From Oscillospiraceae bacterium (GTDB taxonomy: Bacteria; Bacillota_A; Clostridia; Oscillospirales; Ruminococcaceae), in assembly GCA_017848205.1 (NCBI GenBank), contig JAGDDO010000163.1:1-10211 (forward strand): a stretch of 10,211 nucleotides of DNA, written 5' to 3'. Positions 1-7,441 of the stretch are shown here, piece after piece. Both the position numbers and the translations under genes were made by a program. The notes under the pieces were generated by a model. The model was not told the origin of the DNA and searched no databases. It was given only the letters and a program-made list of their open reading frames with translations. Within the stretch, counting starts at the first letter, position 1, and every line of letters begins with the position of its first letter.

Positions 1-90
1 ACATTCGGTTTTGACTCTGATTCTTAAAAAATGATTCCGGTTTTTAAATAAATGTAACCTGATTCTTACTCAACTGTAAGTGCTCTGTTG

Positions 91-119
91 TTGAGATATA
101 CTTCTGCGAGTGGTATAAT
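91..119 (+). promoter_or_regulatory. Sigma-A type promoter for the VWA lipoprotein gene
   Basis: A -35 box TTGAGA (91-96) and a -10 box TATAAT (114-119) are separated by 17 nt. TGG directly before the -10 makes it an extended -10. Transcription would start near 126, giving a leader of about 160 nt before the ATG at 286. A 6-nt inverted repeat, CTCAAC (69-74) and GTTGAG (90-95), overlaps the -35 and could be an operator. The spacing and match to consensus are good, but no expression data are available. Confidence 0.75.
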
Positions 120-212
120 CTAATCAAATCAAACAATAAAAGCAGCTGAAAGACCTGCTGAATTGTGCGATTAGGAAAATCAGAATTGAAGAAAGTTTAG
201 AATGAAGAAGTT

Positions 213-247
213 CAGGGTGCGGAGCGAAAGCTCCGCATATCCCCCTG
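213..247 (+). repeat. Leader hairpin with GAAA tetraloop, possible dispersed palindrome
   Basis: TGCGGAGC (218-225) and GCTCCGCA (230-237) form a perfect 8-bp stem closed by a GAAA loop. An outer CAGGG (213-217) pairs with CCCTG (243-247) across a 5-nt bulge on the 3' side. The structure lies in the transcribed leader, ending 23 nt before the ribosome binding site of the VWA gene at 271-277. There is no T-tract, so it is not an intrinsic terminator. It could be an mRNA-stabilising leader hairpin or a copy of a small REP-like intergenic palindrome. That identity is inferred and needs the whole genome to test. Confidence 0.5.
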
Positions 248-285
248 GATCAAAAGGAAATCAAAAACGAAAAGGAGCGTTTTTT

Positions 286-1884
286 ATGAGTACGAACAGG
301 AAAACAATATCTGTATTTGCATTATTAATGTCAGCATCAATGCTGTTTACCGGATGCGGAGCACATTCATCAGGATCAGCTAATTACGGAACCAGCTCAG
401 CATATGACGAGTATGCGCCTCAGTATTCTGATGGTGGTGCTGATGAATGTAATGACGCGACGGAATACTATTACGATCAGGATTATCAGGAAATAAACAA
501 TGAAGAATACAGTATCATAAATGAAAGCGGTTTTAATAGTGTAAAGGCAGAGCCGCTGTCAACATTCTCGATCGATGTGGACACTGCTTCATATGCAAAT
601 GTACGCAGAATGATACAGAGCGGCCAGAAGGTAAACGCCGATGCTGTCAGAATAGAAGAAATGCTCAACTACTTCCACTACGATTATCCGCAGCCGAAGT
701 CAGGCGAGCCTTTCTCAGTGAACACACAGATAACTGACTGTCCGTGGAACTCTGACACAAAGCTTATGCGTGTCGGACTTCATGCAAAGGATATCGATTT
801 TACAGAGCGTGAACCGATGAACCTTGTGTTCCTTATAGATGTAAGCGGTTCAATGTACGATGAAGACAAGCTTCCGTTAGTACAGAAATCATTCTCGATA
901 CTTGCGGACGAGCTTGACGAGAGAGACAGAATATCCATCGTGACCTATGCAGGTACTGACAGTGTGGTACTTGACGGAGTAAGCGGTGAAAGCAGGGATA
1001 AAATACTTTCAGCCATAGACTCACTTGAAGCTGGCGGATCAACAGCAGGCGCTGCAGGTATCTGTACTGCATACGAGATAGCTGAAAAGCATTTTATAGA
1101 AGGCGGAAACAACCGTATAATCCTTGCTACTGACGGCGATCTTAATGTGGGCATATCAAGCGAAAGCGAACTTAAGAGACTGGTTGAGAATAAATGCAAG
1201 AGCGGTGTGTATCTTTCTGTTCTTGGCTTCGGTACCGGAAACATCAAGGACAACAAAATGGAGACCCTTGCTGACAACGGTAACGGAAACTACTCATACA
1301 TCGACAGCGTAAATGAAGCAAAGAAAGTGCTTGTTGATGAAATGGGCGGAACACTTGTAACAGTTGCGAAGGACGTAAAGATACAGGTCGAATTCAACCC
1401 GGCTTATATCAAGGGATACAGGCTTGTCGGCTACGAAAACCGTGCTCTGTCTTCCGAAGATTTTGCAAACGACGCCAAGGATGCCGGTGAAGTAGGTGCC
1501 GGACATTCAGTAACTGCACTGTATGAAGTGGCATTCACTGACAGCGAAATGAAATTTGACTCATCTGACTTAAAATACAGCAGTGCTGATGAAGGAAAGG
1601 AAAACGGTGAATACCTGACTGTTTCGGTACGCTACCAGGAGCCTGATGAGGATGAAAGCAGACTTTTAACTTACCCTGTAACTTTCGGAGCATATTCTGA
1701 AAAGATGGATGATGACATGCGTTTCGCAGCAGCAGTAGCTGAGTTCGGAATGATCCTCCGCGACAGCGAAAACAAGGGAACAGCAACCAGAGGATCAGTA
1801 CTTGAAATGCTTGATGAGACTGACCTTAAGGACGATCAGTACAAAATAGAGTTTAAGGAACTCGTAAAGAATTCAAAAATATAA
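286..1884 (+). CDS. VWA-domain lipoprotein, YfbK-like
   Basis: Predicted 532-residue lipoprotein anchored on the outer face of the membrane. The N-terminus has a basic start, a hydrophobic stretch and a lipobox LFTGC with the lipidated cysteine at residue 24. An acidic, Tyr-rich linker follows (about 30-80). Next comes the YfbK-type N-terminal region with the typical STFSIDVDTASYANVRR segment at about 92-108, then a VWA domain at about 178-350. The metal site is visible: DVSGSM (D185, S187, S189), GGST (T253) and TDGD (D283). The remaining C-terminal part fits the DUF3520 region of this family. VWA domains bind protein partners through a divalent metal; the partner here is unknown. I chose ATG 286 over an upstream ATG at 202 because AAAGGAG (271-277) sits 8 nt before it and it starts directly at the signal peptide. 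The 202 start would add 28 residues encoded across a hairpin. It appears monocistronic. Confidence 0.9.
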   Translation: MSTNRKTISVFALLMSASMLFTGCGAHSSGSANYGTSSAYDEYAPQYSDGGADECNDATEYYYDQDYQEINNEEYSIINESGFNSVKAEPLSTFSIDVDTASYANVRRMIQSGQKVNADAVRIEEMLNYFHYDYPQPKSGEPFSVNTQITDCPWNSDTKLMRVGLHAKDIDFTEREPMNLVFLIDVSGSMYDEDKLPLVQKSFSILADELDERDRISIVTYAGTDSVVLDGVSGESRDKILSAIDSLEAGGSTAGAAGICTAYEIAEKHFIEGGNNRIILATDGDLNVGISSESELKRLVENKCKSGVYLSVLGFGTGNIKDNKMETLADNGNGNYSYIDSVNEAKKVLVDEMGGTLVTVAKDVKIQVEFNPAYIKGYRLVGYENRALSSEDFANDAKDAGEVGAGHSVTALYEVAFTDSEMKFDSSDLKYSSADEGKENGEYLTVSVRYQEPDEDESRLLTYPVTFGAYSEKMDDDMRFAAAVAEFGMILRDSENKGTATRGSVLEMLDETDLKDDQYKIEFKELVKNSKI

Positions 1885-1891
1885 GAAAACG

Positions 1892-1911
1892 CTGATTTAT
1901 ACATAAATCAG
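1892..1911. repeat. Small AT-rich hairpin after the VWA gene
   Basis: CTGATTTAT (1892-1900) and ATAAATCAG (1903-1911) form a perfect inverted repeat with a 2-nt centre, starting 8 nt after the stop codon. No T-tract follows, so it is more likely a 3'-end processing or stability hairpin than a terminator on its own. Confidence 0.5.
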
Positions 1912-1919
1912 TGAGGGGC

Positions 1920-1977
1920 ACGGGGCTTCAGCCCTGCAGTCTCCCCGTCAGGAAATACGGCGAAGCCGTATTTCCTG
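1920..1977. repeat. Double GC-rich hairpin element, REP-like
   Basis: The first arm pairs ACGGGG (1920-1925) with CCCCGT (1943-1948), or alternatively uses an internal GGGC-TTCA-GCCC hairpin. The second arm is a perfect 13-bp stem, 1949-1961 with 1965-1977, closed by GAA. Its tip contains GCGAAGC, a sequence known to form an unusually stable mini-hairpin in DNA. No T-tract follows on either side. The compact paired layout resembles REP/BIME-type intergenic repeats, but only one such copy is visible here. Confidence 0.5.
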
Positions 1978-2027
1978 TATGATCAGTAATTTCTGAGATA
2001 TTAAAACATACTTCATAACAAAAGAAA

Positions 2028-2084
2028 CATCCCGCTGAAAAAGCAGCTGCTTCGCGCCTGCATTTACAGTGGGATGATCTTTTT
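2028..2084. terminator. Bidirectional terminator between convergent genes
   Basis: CATCCCGCTG (2028-2037) pairs with CAGTGGGATG (2067-2076), with one G-T pair, around a 29-nt loop that can itself fold. On the plus strand the stem is followed by ATCTTTTT (2077-2084); on the minus strand it is followed by TTTCTTTTG (complement of 2019-2027). This suits the final stop for the VWA transcript and a second stop for the SPFH gene from the other side. The long loop lowers confidence a little. Confidence 0.6.
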
Positions 2085-2100
2085 ACTGTGCCGGTCTGAT

Positions 2101-2144
2101 TTCAAAGACAAAACACGGGGGACAGAGCAGAACTCTGTCCCCCG
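2101..2144 (-). terminator. Intrinsic terminator of the SPFH gene
   Basis: A perfect 12-bp GC-rich stem, 2116-2127 with 2133-2144, encloses a 5-nt loop CAGAA. Reading on the minus strand, the stem is followed by a T-rich run (complement of 2101-2115, including GTTTTGTCTTT). It lies about 28 nt after the stop codon of the SPFH gene. The plus strand has only an A-rich run after the stem, so direction is clear. Confidence 0.8.
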
Positions 2145-2172
2145 AAAAACATTTCAGTTATTGTCAGTGCTG

Positions 2173-3456
2173 TTATGGTCTTGGTGAAGCGCATTCAGAG
2201 CAGAACTTACCTGTGTTTACTGCGCCGCATGAGCATGTCCATGAGCCCTGGTCTGCCGGCTTAGGAGAAGCACATTCAGAACAGAACTTACCAGTGTTTA
2301 CTGTGCCGCATGAGCATGTCCATGTACCTGCCGGAGCCGGCTTAGGAGAAGCACATTCAGAACAGAACTTGCCAGTGTTTACTGCACCGCATGAGCATGT
2401 CCATGAATCTGCTGCAGGAGCTGCCTGCTGAGCCTGTGCCTGCTGCTGCTGACCCATTGCGAAAAGGTTCTGAGCGTTCATGCCGCCTGCGTTCATTGCC
2501 ATGTTCATTCCCATGAAACCGTTCATTGCACCGCCTGAGTTCTTTGCAGCTGCCTGCATTGCTTCAGCCTGTGCATTTACCATTGTAGCTGCAGCGTAGT
2601 TTGCGTTCTGCATCATGCCGGTTCTCTGAGCCTGCTTGATCATATCTTCGTCTTCCTTAGGAAGAGTTACTGAGTTGATTGAAATTCTTTCGAGTGAGAT
2701 ACCGCGTCTTTCAGCCCATTCTGATGCGAGCGCTTCGTTCATGGCATCCTTGAGTACCTGTGTCTTGCCCGGTACTTCGCTGTATCTGATACCCATTGCT
2801 GAGATCTGTGCAAATCCCGGCTGGAGAGCATCGAGGAACTCGGACTTGAGCTGTGCGTCGATCTGTGAACGGTCGAACTGCTGCGGAATGTTGCCGCATA
2901 CATTTGTAAAGAAGAGAAGCGGATCTGTGATTTTGTATGTATATGTACCGTTGCAGCGGATAGCTGTGTCGATATCAAGACCGATCTTGTTGTCAACTAC
3001 TCTGAACGGAACAGGATTCTGTGTGCCGAATCTGTTGTCCATGATCTCCTTCATGTTGATGTAGTAAACGCGCTGTTCCTTGCCTGAGTCACCGCCCATT
3101 GAAATAGCGTTTCCTATCTGTGCTAGTGTAGCCTTGAGCTTTGCACCTAACTTTTCATCGCTTGCAAAAATGCTCGGTGAAGAAGACTGGGTGAATTCGT
3201 ATTCGCCCGGAGTACATACAACGTCAACGATGTGGCCCTGATCTGTGATGATCATGCACTGACCGTCGTTTACAGCGATCTTGCTTCCGCGTGAGATAAC
3301 GTTGTCATTTCCGTTGTTGTGAGCACCCTTGTCGCTGTGCTTTCTGCCTCTTACAACAAGAACTTCGTTCGGAAGAGAGTCACAGTAGAAAAACTCCTTG
3401 TAAGTATCTCCTAATGTGCTTATTGTTGCTCCGAGTGCTACCTGAATAAGTCCCAT
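2173..3456 (-). CDS. SPFH/band 7 protein (YdjI type) with three C-terminal zinc ribbons
   Basis: A 427-residue protein with no signal peptide. Residues about 15-280 match the SPFH (stomatin/prohibitin/flotillin) group often annotated as 'virion core protein-like' and typified by Bacillus subtilis YdjI; the region includes FFYCDSLPNEVLVVRGRK near the start and the YYINMKEI segment. Next is a low-complexity part rich in Ala, Met, Asn and Gln (about 285-350, including QQQQAQAQQ). Three ribbons WTCSCGxVNTGKFCSEC begin at residues 352, 379 and 406, each with four cysteines spaced CxC-x8-CxxC, suitable for one zinc. SPFH proteins oligomerise on membranes as scaffolds, and YdjI has been connected with PspA membrane-stress responses; that role is inferred here. 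No NfeD or PspA gene is adjacent. The start is supported by GAAGGGAG (3467-3474 on the minus strand), 10 nt before ATG. It has its own promoter and terminator. Confidence 0.88.
   Translation of the reverse strand: MGLIQVALGATISTLGDTYKEFFYCDSLPNEVLVVRGRKHSDKGAHNNGNDNVISRGSKIAVNDGQCMIITDQGHIVDVVCTPGEYEFTQSSSPSIFASDEKLGAKLKATLAQIGNAISMGGDSGKEQRVYYINMKEIMDNRFGTQNPVPFRVVDNKIGLDIDTAIRCNGTYTYKITDPLLFFTNVCGNIPQQFDRSQIDAQLKSEFLDALQPGFAQISAMGIRYSEVPGKTQVLKDAMNEALASEWAERRGISLERISINSVTLPKEDEDMIKQAQRTGMMQNANYAAATMVNAQAEAMQAAAKNSGGAMNGFMGMNMAMNAGGMNAQNLFAMGQQQQAQAQQAAPAADSWTCSCGAVNTGKFCSECASPKPAPAGTWTCSCGTVNTGKFCSECASPKPADQGSWTCSCGAVNTGKFCSECASPRP
2176..2403 (-). repeat. Tandem 81-bp coding repeat (three zinc-ribbon units)
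   Basis: In gene order the units are 2323-2403, 2242-2322 and 2176-2241; the last is cut at 66 bp by the stop codon. The period is exactly 81 bp (27 codons), so copy-number change keeps the frame. The DNA is nearly identical between copies, with differences mainly in the Pro/Ala/Gly linker, which points to recent duplication or ongoing gene conversion. Confidence 0.9.
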
Positions 3457-3540
3457 AAAAATAAATCTCCCTTCAAAATTACATCAGTCATAAAATTGAT
3501 GCATCTGGTTTTCTCATGTCCCTTAAAAGAACATATATTA

Positions 3541-3569
3541 ATAATAACCTAAAATTGCGGTCGCGTCAA
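3541..3569 (-). promoter_or_regulatory. Sigma-A type promoter for the SPFH gene
   Basis: Read on the minus strand, TTGACG (3564-3569) and TATTAT (3541-3546) are 17 nt apart. This near-consensus promoter would start transcription near 3534 and give a leader of about 78 nt. The next promoter, for the YfhO gene, faces the other way from the same intergenic region. Confidence 0.75.
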
Positions 3570-3619
3570 TAGATTTTTCCATTATTATTAATAAGAAAAA
3601 TGCAGACAGGACTGCAGGG

Positions 3620-3639
3620 CGGGGAACACGTGTTGTCCG
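3620..3639. promoter_or_regulatory. Palindrome between divergent promoters, possible operator
   Basis: AACACGTGTT (3625-3634) is a perfect 10-nt palindrome and is extended, with two mismatched positions, to CGG/CCG ends at 3620-3639. It lies 13 nt upstream of the -35 of the YfhO gene and about 50 nt upstream of the -35 of the SPFH gene. The position would suit a dimeric regulator. I do not recognise the motif as a known site. Confidence 0.3.
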
Positions 3640-3652
3640 GAGAAAAAAACAC

Positions 3653-3681
3653 TTGTAAAAGCATTATAAATAAGTTATAAT
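3653..3681 (+). promoter_or_regulatory. Sigma-A type promoter for the YfhO gene
   Basis: TTGTAA (3653-3658) and a perfect TATAAT (3676-3681) are separated by 17 nt. Transcription would start near 3688, leaving a leader of about 43 nt to the ATG at 3731. It probably drives the YfhO gene and the pseudouridine synthase gene together. Confidence 0.8.
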
Positions 3682-3730
3682 TAGTTTATATGTGTTCATT
3701 CAAATCAAGTTGAAAATCAGGAGGTTACAG

Positions 3731-6547
3731 ATGGAAAAGACAGCTAAGCCTGCACCGCAGGCAAAGTCAGGTGTCTGGGACAAAACGAGAAAATGGCTGT
3801 ATAAAAACAGATTTTACATATACGCGTTTTTCATCCCGTTCATCCTCATGGCACTGACCTACGGTCTGTTTGACGTATATCCTATCGGAAAATGGATGGG
3901 TACCAATTACGAGAACATTCCGAAAAGAAAATCTGCACACGACGGTGCAGTTCTTGTACTCGACTTGAACGGTCAGTACGTTTACTATTTTGAAGCCCTG
4001 AGAGACGCTTTCTGGGGCAAAGGCAGCTTTTTCTACAACTGGTCAAGAAACCTGTCCGGTGAATTCATGGGAATCATCGGTTATTATCTTGCCAGCCCGT
4101 TCACCCTTATCGTAATGCTGCTCCCGAGGAAAATGCTTCTCGAAAGCCTGCTTCTCATGCAGCTCTGCAAACTCGGTTCAGTAGGTGTAACGTTCAGCTA
4201 CTACCTGCAGCATTCCAAGAAGATGAAACCGCTTAATTCACTCATCTTCTCGACTGCCTTTGCACTTTGCGCATATGCAGTTATCCAGCTCATGGACCCG
4301 ATGTGGCTCGACGGACTTGTGCTTCTTCCGATGATCGCACTCGGAATCGAGTATCTCGTTGATAAAAAGGCAAGAGCAAACTACATCATTCCGCTTGCCC
4401 TTATGTTCGTTGCAAACTTCTACATCGGCTTTATGCTCGCTATCTTCAGCGTTATCTACTTCCTGTACTACAACTTCCTTGGTACGGAAAAGGAAAATGT
4501 ACCGGTAAAGGAACATGCGTTCACAGCATTAAGATTCGGCTACTGTTCAGCTATCGCCGGCATGTGTGCAGCCTTTATGATCCTTCCGGTCTACAAGGCG
4601 CTCAGCCTCGGTAAGTTTGAATTTTCAACTCCGGACTATTCAGTTCAGCTTCAGTTCGATTCCATCGACATCATTTCAAAGCTCCTTCCTTCAAGCTATG
4701 ATACAGTAAGAAATGAAGGACTTCCTGAAATATACTGCGGTACGATCGCTATCCTTCTTCTTCCGCTTTTCTTTATGAACCAGAGCATAAGCAAAAGACG
4801 CAAGACAGGTTACGCTCTTCTCCTTGCAGTTCTCTTCTTCAGCATGTATGTAAAGCCGATCGATATGATGTGGCACGGCGGCCAGGTGCCTAACTGGCTC
4901 CCTTACCGTTATTCATTCATCATGTCATGGGTGATCCTCTGCATGGGTGCTGAATGTTTTGAAAAGCTTGACGGTATCAGGTCCAATACCGTGTGGGGAA
5001 CATTCTTCGGAATTCTTCTCTATCTGCTTGTTGCGGAAAAAGTATTCAAGTACGAAAACATTGAAGTTCTCAACGGCTTATGGTTCACAGCAGGATGTGT
5101 TCTCTGCTTCTCGATCCTTATCACAGCCTACAGGGAAACACCGAATTCAAAGGCTATCCCGATCGCTGTCTGCGTTATGCTTTCCGGCGAACTTCTCATG
5201 AGCTCCTTCGATACGCTCAAGGATATCGACAAGGACGTTATCTATAGTATGCGTTCATCATACTATAACTATGTGGAAGCAGGACGTGCTGCCGTAGATG
5301 AGATGGAAGCAAATGATCCTGGTCTTTACCGTTCCGAAAAGGTTGCAAAGTCTGCTCCTCTCCAGAGAACCGTAAACGACGATATCGCGTTCGGACTCAA
5401 GGGCATTACTCACTCAAGCTCAGTCATGAATGCGAAGATGATCAAGACAATAGGACATCTCGGTTACGTAAGCCGCGGTCACTATACAAGATACGAGGGT
5501 AATACACCTCTTACAGACTCACTTCTCGGTATCAAGTATGTTCTCGATACCAACAACACAGCTGTATCAGATCTTTACGAGTACCAGCAGTCAACTGTAA
5601 CAACACACGCTGACGGAAAGACCACTCAGATCGACCGTTACATAAACCCTTACGCTCTTCCGATCGGATACATGGTAAGCTCTGATATTCTCAACGCTAA
5701 AATCGACAGCAACAATCCGTTCGAGAACCAGAACAAGCTTCTCAGTGCTATGACCGGTCAGGACAAGCAGTATTTCAAGCGTCTTGACTTCACAAAGGAG
5801 CCGCGATACAACGGCATAAAGCTTGAAAGTGCAGGCGACCAGACAAAGTACGTTGCCGACAAGACTGTAAACGACTGGACTATCGACTACTTCGTACGTG
5901 CGAAGTCCGGTGACATGGTTTACGTTTACTTCCCGGCTACATACGAAAAGAAGGTTAATATCTGGGGCGGCAAGTGGAATGAAAACACTTCCGACTACGA
6001 TTATCCTACATTCATCAACTACTTCTTCGAACACGAATACTACTGCATCACAAAGCTCGGCAGATATGAACCGGGTCAGGAATTCAGCATTCGTGTGACA
6101 GTCGCAAATGACTACACATACATGGCAGACCAGTTCTTCTACGCCTTCGATGAAGAGGAATTCAAGAAGGACATCGCTCTTCTCCATCAGAATACATGGA
6201 ATATAAACGACAACTGGTCAGAAACAAAGATCGAAGGCACAGTTACAGCTGCTGCAAACCAGATCTTCTTTACATCGATCCCGAACGAACCGGGCTGGAC
6301 AGTAAAGGTAGACGGAAAGAAGGCAGATATAATCGATGTGGCAGACGGATTTATCGGTGTTGAGCTCATGCCGGGCGAACACACTGTAAGCATGTCATTC
6401 TTCCCGGCAGGCCTTGCTCCGGGAATACTGCTCGCTGTAGCAGGCATCGGCCTTGTGGTAGTATTTATTCTCATTGATAAAAAGAAAACATTCAGAACTG
6501 CCGGCAGGACTCAGAAAAAGGAACCTGTACCGGCTCCGGCAAACTGA
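3731..6547 (+). CDS. YfhO-family multi-pass membrane protein, probable GT-C type glycosyltransferase
   Basis: A 938-residue membrane protein of the YfhO family. After a basic cytosolic N-terminus, the first membrane helix lies at about 29-47, followed by an external loop with the family motif VLDLNGQYVYYFEALRD (about 76-92); D78 is a candidate catalytic Asp. Multiple hydrophobic helices run to about residue 490, with PNWLPYRYSF near 387-396. A large, mostly soluble extracytoplasmic region follows (about 500-890). A final helix (about 895-916) and a Lys-rich tail end the protein. B. subtilis YfhO and its Listeria relative are implicated in lipoteichoic acid glycosylation using a lipid-linked sugar. 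The acceptor here is unknown and the role is inferred. ATG 3731 is preferred over an upstream in-frame codon at 3692 because AGGAGG (3719-3724) lies 6 nt before it. The next gene begins 6 nt after the stop. Confidence 0.88.
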   Translation: MEKTAKPAPQAKSGVWDKTRKWLYKNRFYIYAFFIPFILMALTYGLFDVYPIGKWMGTNYENIPKRKSAHDGAVLVLDLNGQYVYYFEALRDAFWGKGSFFYNWSRNLSGEFMGIIGYYLASPFTLIVMLLPRKMLLESLLLMQLCKLGSVGVTFSYYLQHSKKMKPLNSLIFSTAFALCAYAVIQLMDPMWLDGLVLLPMIALGIEYLVDKKARANYIIPLALMFVANFYIGFMLAIFSVIYFLYYNFLGTEKENVPVKEHAFTALRFGYCSAIAGMCAAFMILPVYKALSLGKFEFSTPDYSVQLQFDSIDIISKLLPSSYDTVRNEGLPEIYCGTIAILLLPLFFMNQSISKRRKTGYALLLAVLFFSMYVKPIDMMWHGGQVPNWLPYRYSFIMSWVILCMGAECFEKLDGIRSNTVWGTFFGILLYLLVAEKVFKYENIEVLNGLWFTAGCVLCFSILITAYRETPNSKAIPIAVCVMLSGELLMSSFDTLKDIDKDVIYSMRSSYYNYVEAGRAAVDEMEANDPGLYRSEKVAKSAPLQRTVNDDIAFGLKGITHSSSVMNAKMIKTIGHLGYVSRGHYTRYEGNTPLTDSLLGIKYVLDTNNTAVSDLYEYQQSTVTTHADGKTTQIDRYINPYALPIGYMVSSDILNAKIDSNNPFENQNKLLSAMTGQDKQYFKRLDFTKEPRYNGIKLESAGDQTKYVADKTVNDWTIDYFVRAKSGDMVYVYFPATYEKKVNIWGGKWNENTSDYDYPTFINYFFEHEYYCITKLGRYEPGQEFSIRVTVANDYTYMADQFFYAFDEEEFKKDIALLHQNTWNINDNWSETKIEGTVTAAANQIFFTSIPNEPGWTVKVDGKKADIIDVADGFIGVELMPGEHTVSMSFFPAGLAPGILLAVAGIGLVVVFILIDKKKTFRTAGRTQKKEPVPAPAN

Positions 6548-6553
6548 TGAGCA

Positions 6554-7333
6554 ATGGAAAGACTTGATAAGTACATTGCTGACAGAACGGATTATTCGCG
6601 GAAGGACGTAAAACTCCTGCTTAAAAAAGGAGCGGTCACCGTAAACGGAAAGTCAGTGTCAGATGCCGGAATGAAAATAGATCCTGAAAAGGACATGGTG
6701 AAAGCCGGGGAACGGGAACTCGTCTGGAGGAGAAACACATACATCATGCTGAACAAGCCTGACGGATATGTGTGCTCCACAAGGGACGGGCAGTCCGAGA
6801 TCGTGCTTTCGCTTGTTCCGGATGATCTGAAAAACAAGGATATCTTTCCTGCCGGAAGGCTCGACAAGGACTCAAAGGGATTTGTCTTCCTCACCGATGA
6901 CGGCGCTCTTGCTCACCGGATACTTTCACCGAAGAAACATCTTACCAAGTGCTATCTGGTAAGGCTTGCGGAAAAGTACTCTGAGGAGTACGAAGATGCG
7001 TTCGCATCCGGCCTTATCATAGATTGCGGTGAAAAATGTCTTCCTGCCAGAGTTTGCGGAGTTTCTCATGACGACCATTTTTCACTGGTCGGACTGGATG
7101 AAGGAAAATTTCACCAGGTAAAAAGGATGTTCAGTGCCGTCGGCAACGAAGTTGTGTCACTTTTCCGGGTCAGCATCGGCGGAATCAGGATAAACCCTGA
7201 TCTGGCGCCCGGTGAGTGTTTAGAAATCTTAGACAATGAAATTGAAAAAATGTTGTCGGAATTTGACTTTTCCGATGTCCGGAAATTCGTTGAAACAAGC
7301 TTTTATTTATTATTAACAAACAATGATTTATAA
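6554..7333 (+). CDS. 16S rRNA pseudouridine synthase, RsuA family
   Basis: A 259-residue enzyme predicted to isomerise a uridine of 16S rRNA to pseudouridine (U516 in E. coli numbering for RsuA). Residues 1-48 are an S4 RNA-binding domain (RLDKYIAD, then GAVTVNGK). The catalytic domain starts near 62 with YIMLNKPDGYVCS and carries the motif PAGRLDKDSKG, with D104 as the catalytic aspartate, followed by FLTDDG. It is somewhat longer than typical RsuA proteins (about 230-240): an acidic then hydrophobic tail of about 25 residues lies after 230. An in-frame stop at 6548-6550 forces the ATG at 6554. No good Shine-Dalgarno is visible, so translation probably depends on coupling with the YfhO gene. 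The related family members RluB and RluF are alternatives, but the overall form fits RsuA best. Confidence 0.88.
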   Translation: MERLDKYIADRTDYSRKDVKLLLKKGAVTVNGKSVSDAGMKIDPEKDMVKAGERELVWRRNTYIMLNKPDGYVCSTRDGQSEIVLSLVPDDLKNKDIFPAGRLDKDSKGFVFLTDDGALAHRILSPKKHLTKCYLVRLAEKYSEEYEDAFASGLIIDCGEKCLPARVCGVSHDDHFSLVGLDEGKFHQVKRMFSAVGNEVVSLFRVSIGGIRINPDLAPGECLEILDNEIEKMLSEFDFSDVRKFVETSFYLLLTNNDL

Positions 7334-7351
7334 ATTTAGGTAAATAGAGGC

Positions 7352-7381
7352 TTGCATTTAAGGTATGAAATTTGGTATTAT
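7352..7381 (+). promoter_or_regulatory. Promoter for the sugar ATPase gene
   Basis: TTGCAT (7352-7357) and TATTAT (7376-7381) are 18 nt apart. They lie 18 nt after the stop of the pseudouridine synthase gene and would give a leader of about 53 nt. No terminator is visible between the two genes, so some read-through from upstream is also possible. Confidence 0.6.
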
Positions 7382-7441
7382 AGTATTGTGCTAATTTGCT
7401 TTGGCACAAGTACAAAATCTGTTTTAGGAGTGGCAATAACA

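Noticed and set aside
202..285. Upstream in-frame start for the VWA lipoprotein (28 extra residues)
   Set aside because: It has no good ribosome binding site, would be translated through a strong hairpin, and would bury the lipoprotein signal peptide; ATG 286 has AAAGGAG at the right distance.
2176..2403. Tandem repeats considered as a CRISPR array or minisatellite
   Set aside because: The period is 81 bp with no unique spacers, and the repeat encodes an intact four-cysteine zinc ribbon in frame.
2636..3064. 142-codon antisense ORF inside the SPFH gene
   Set aside because: Shadow of the real gene; no promoter or ribosome binding site and no recognisable domain.
3516..3572. 18-codon plus-strand ORF in the divergent promoter region
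   Set aside because: No ribosome binding site, and it overlaps the minus-strand promoter.
5591..6187. 198-codon antisense ORF inside the YfhO gene
   Set aside because: It lies opposite a clear family member, has no ribosome binding site, and its Val/Cys-rich composition is the mirror of the sense codons.
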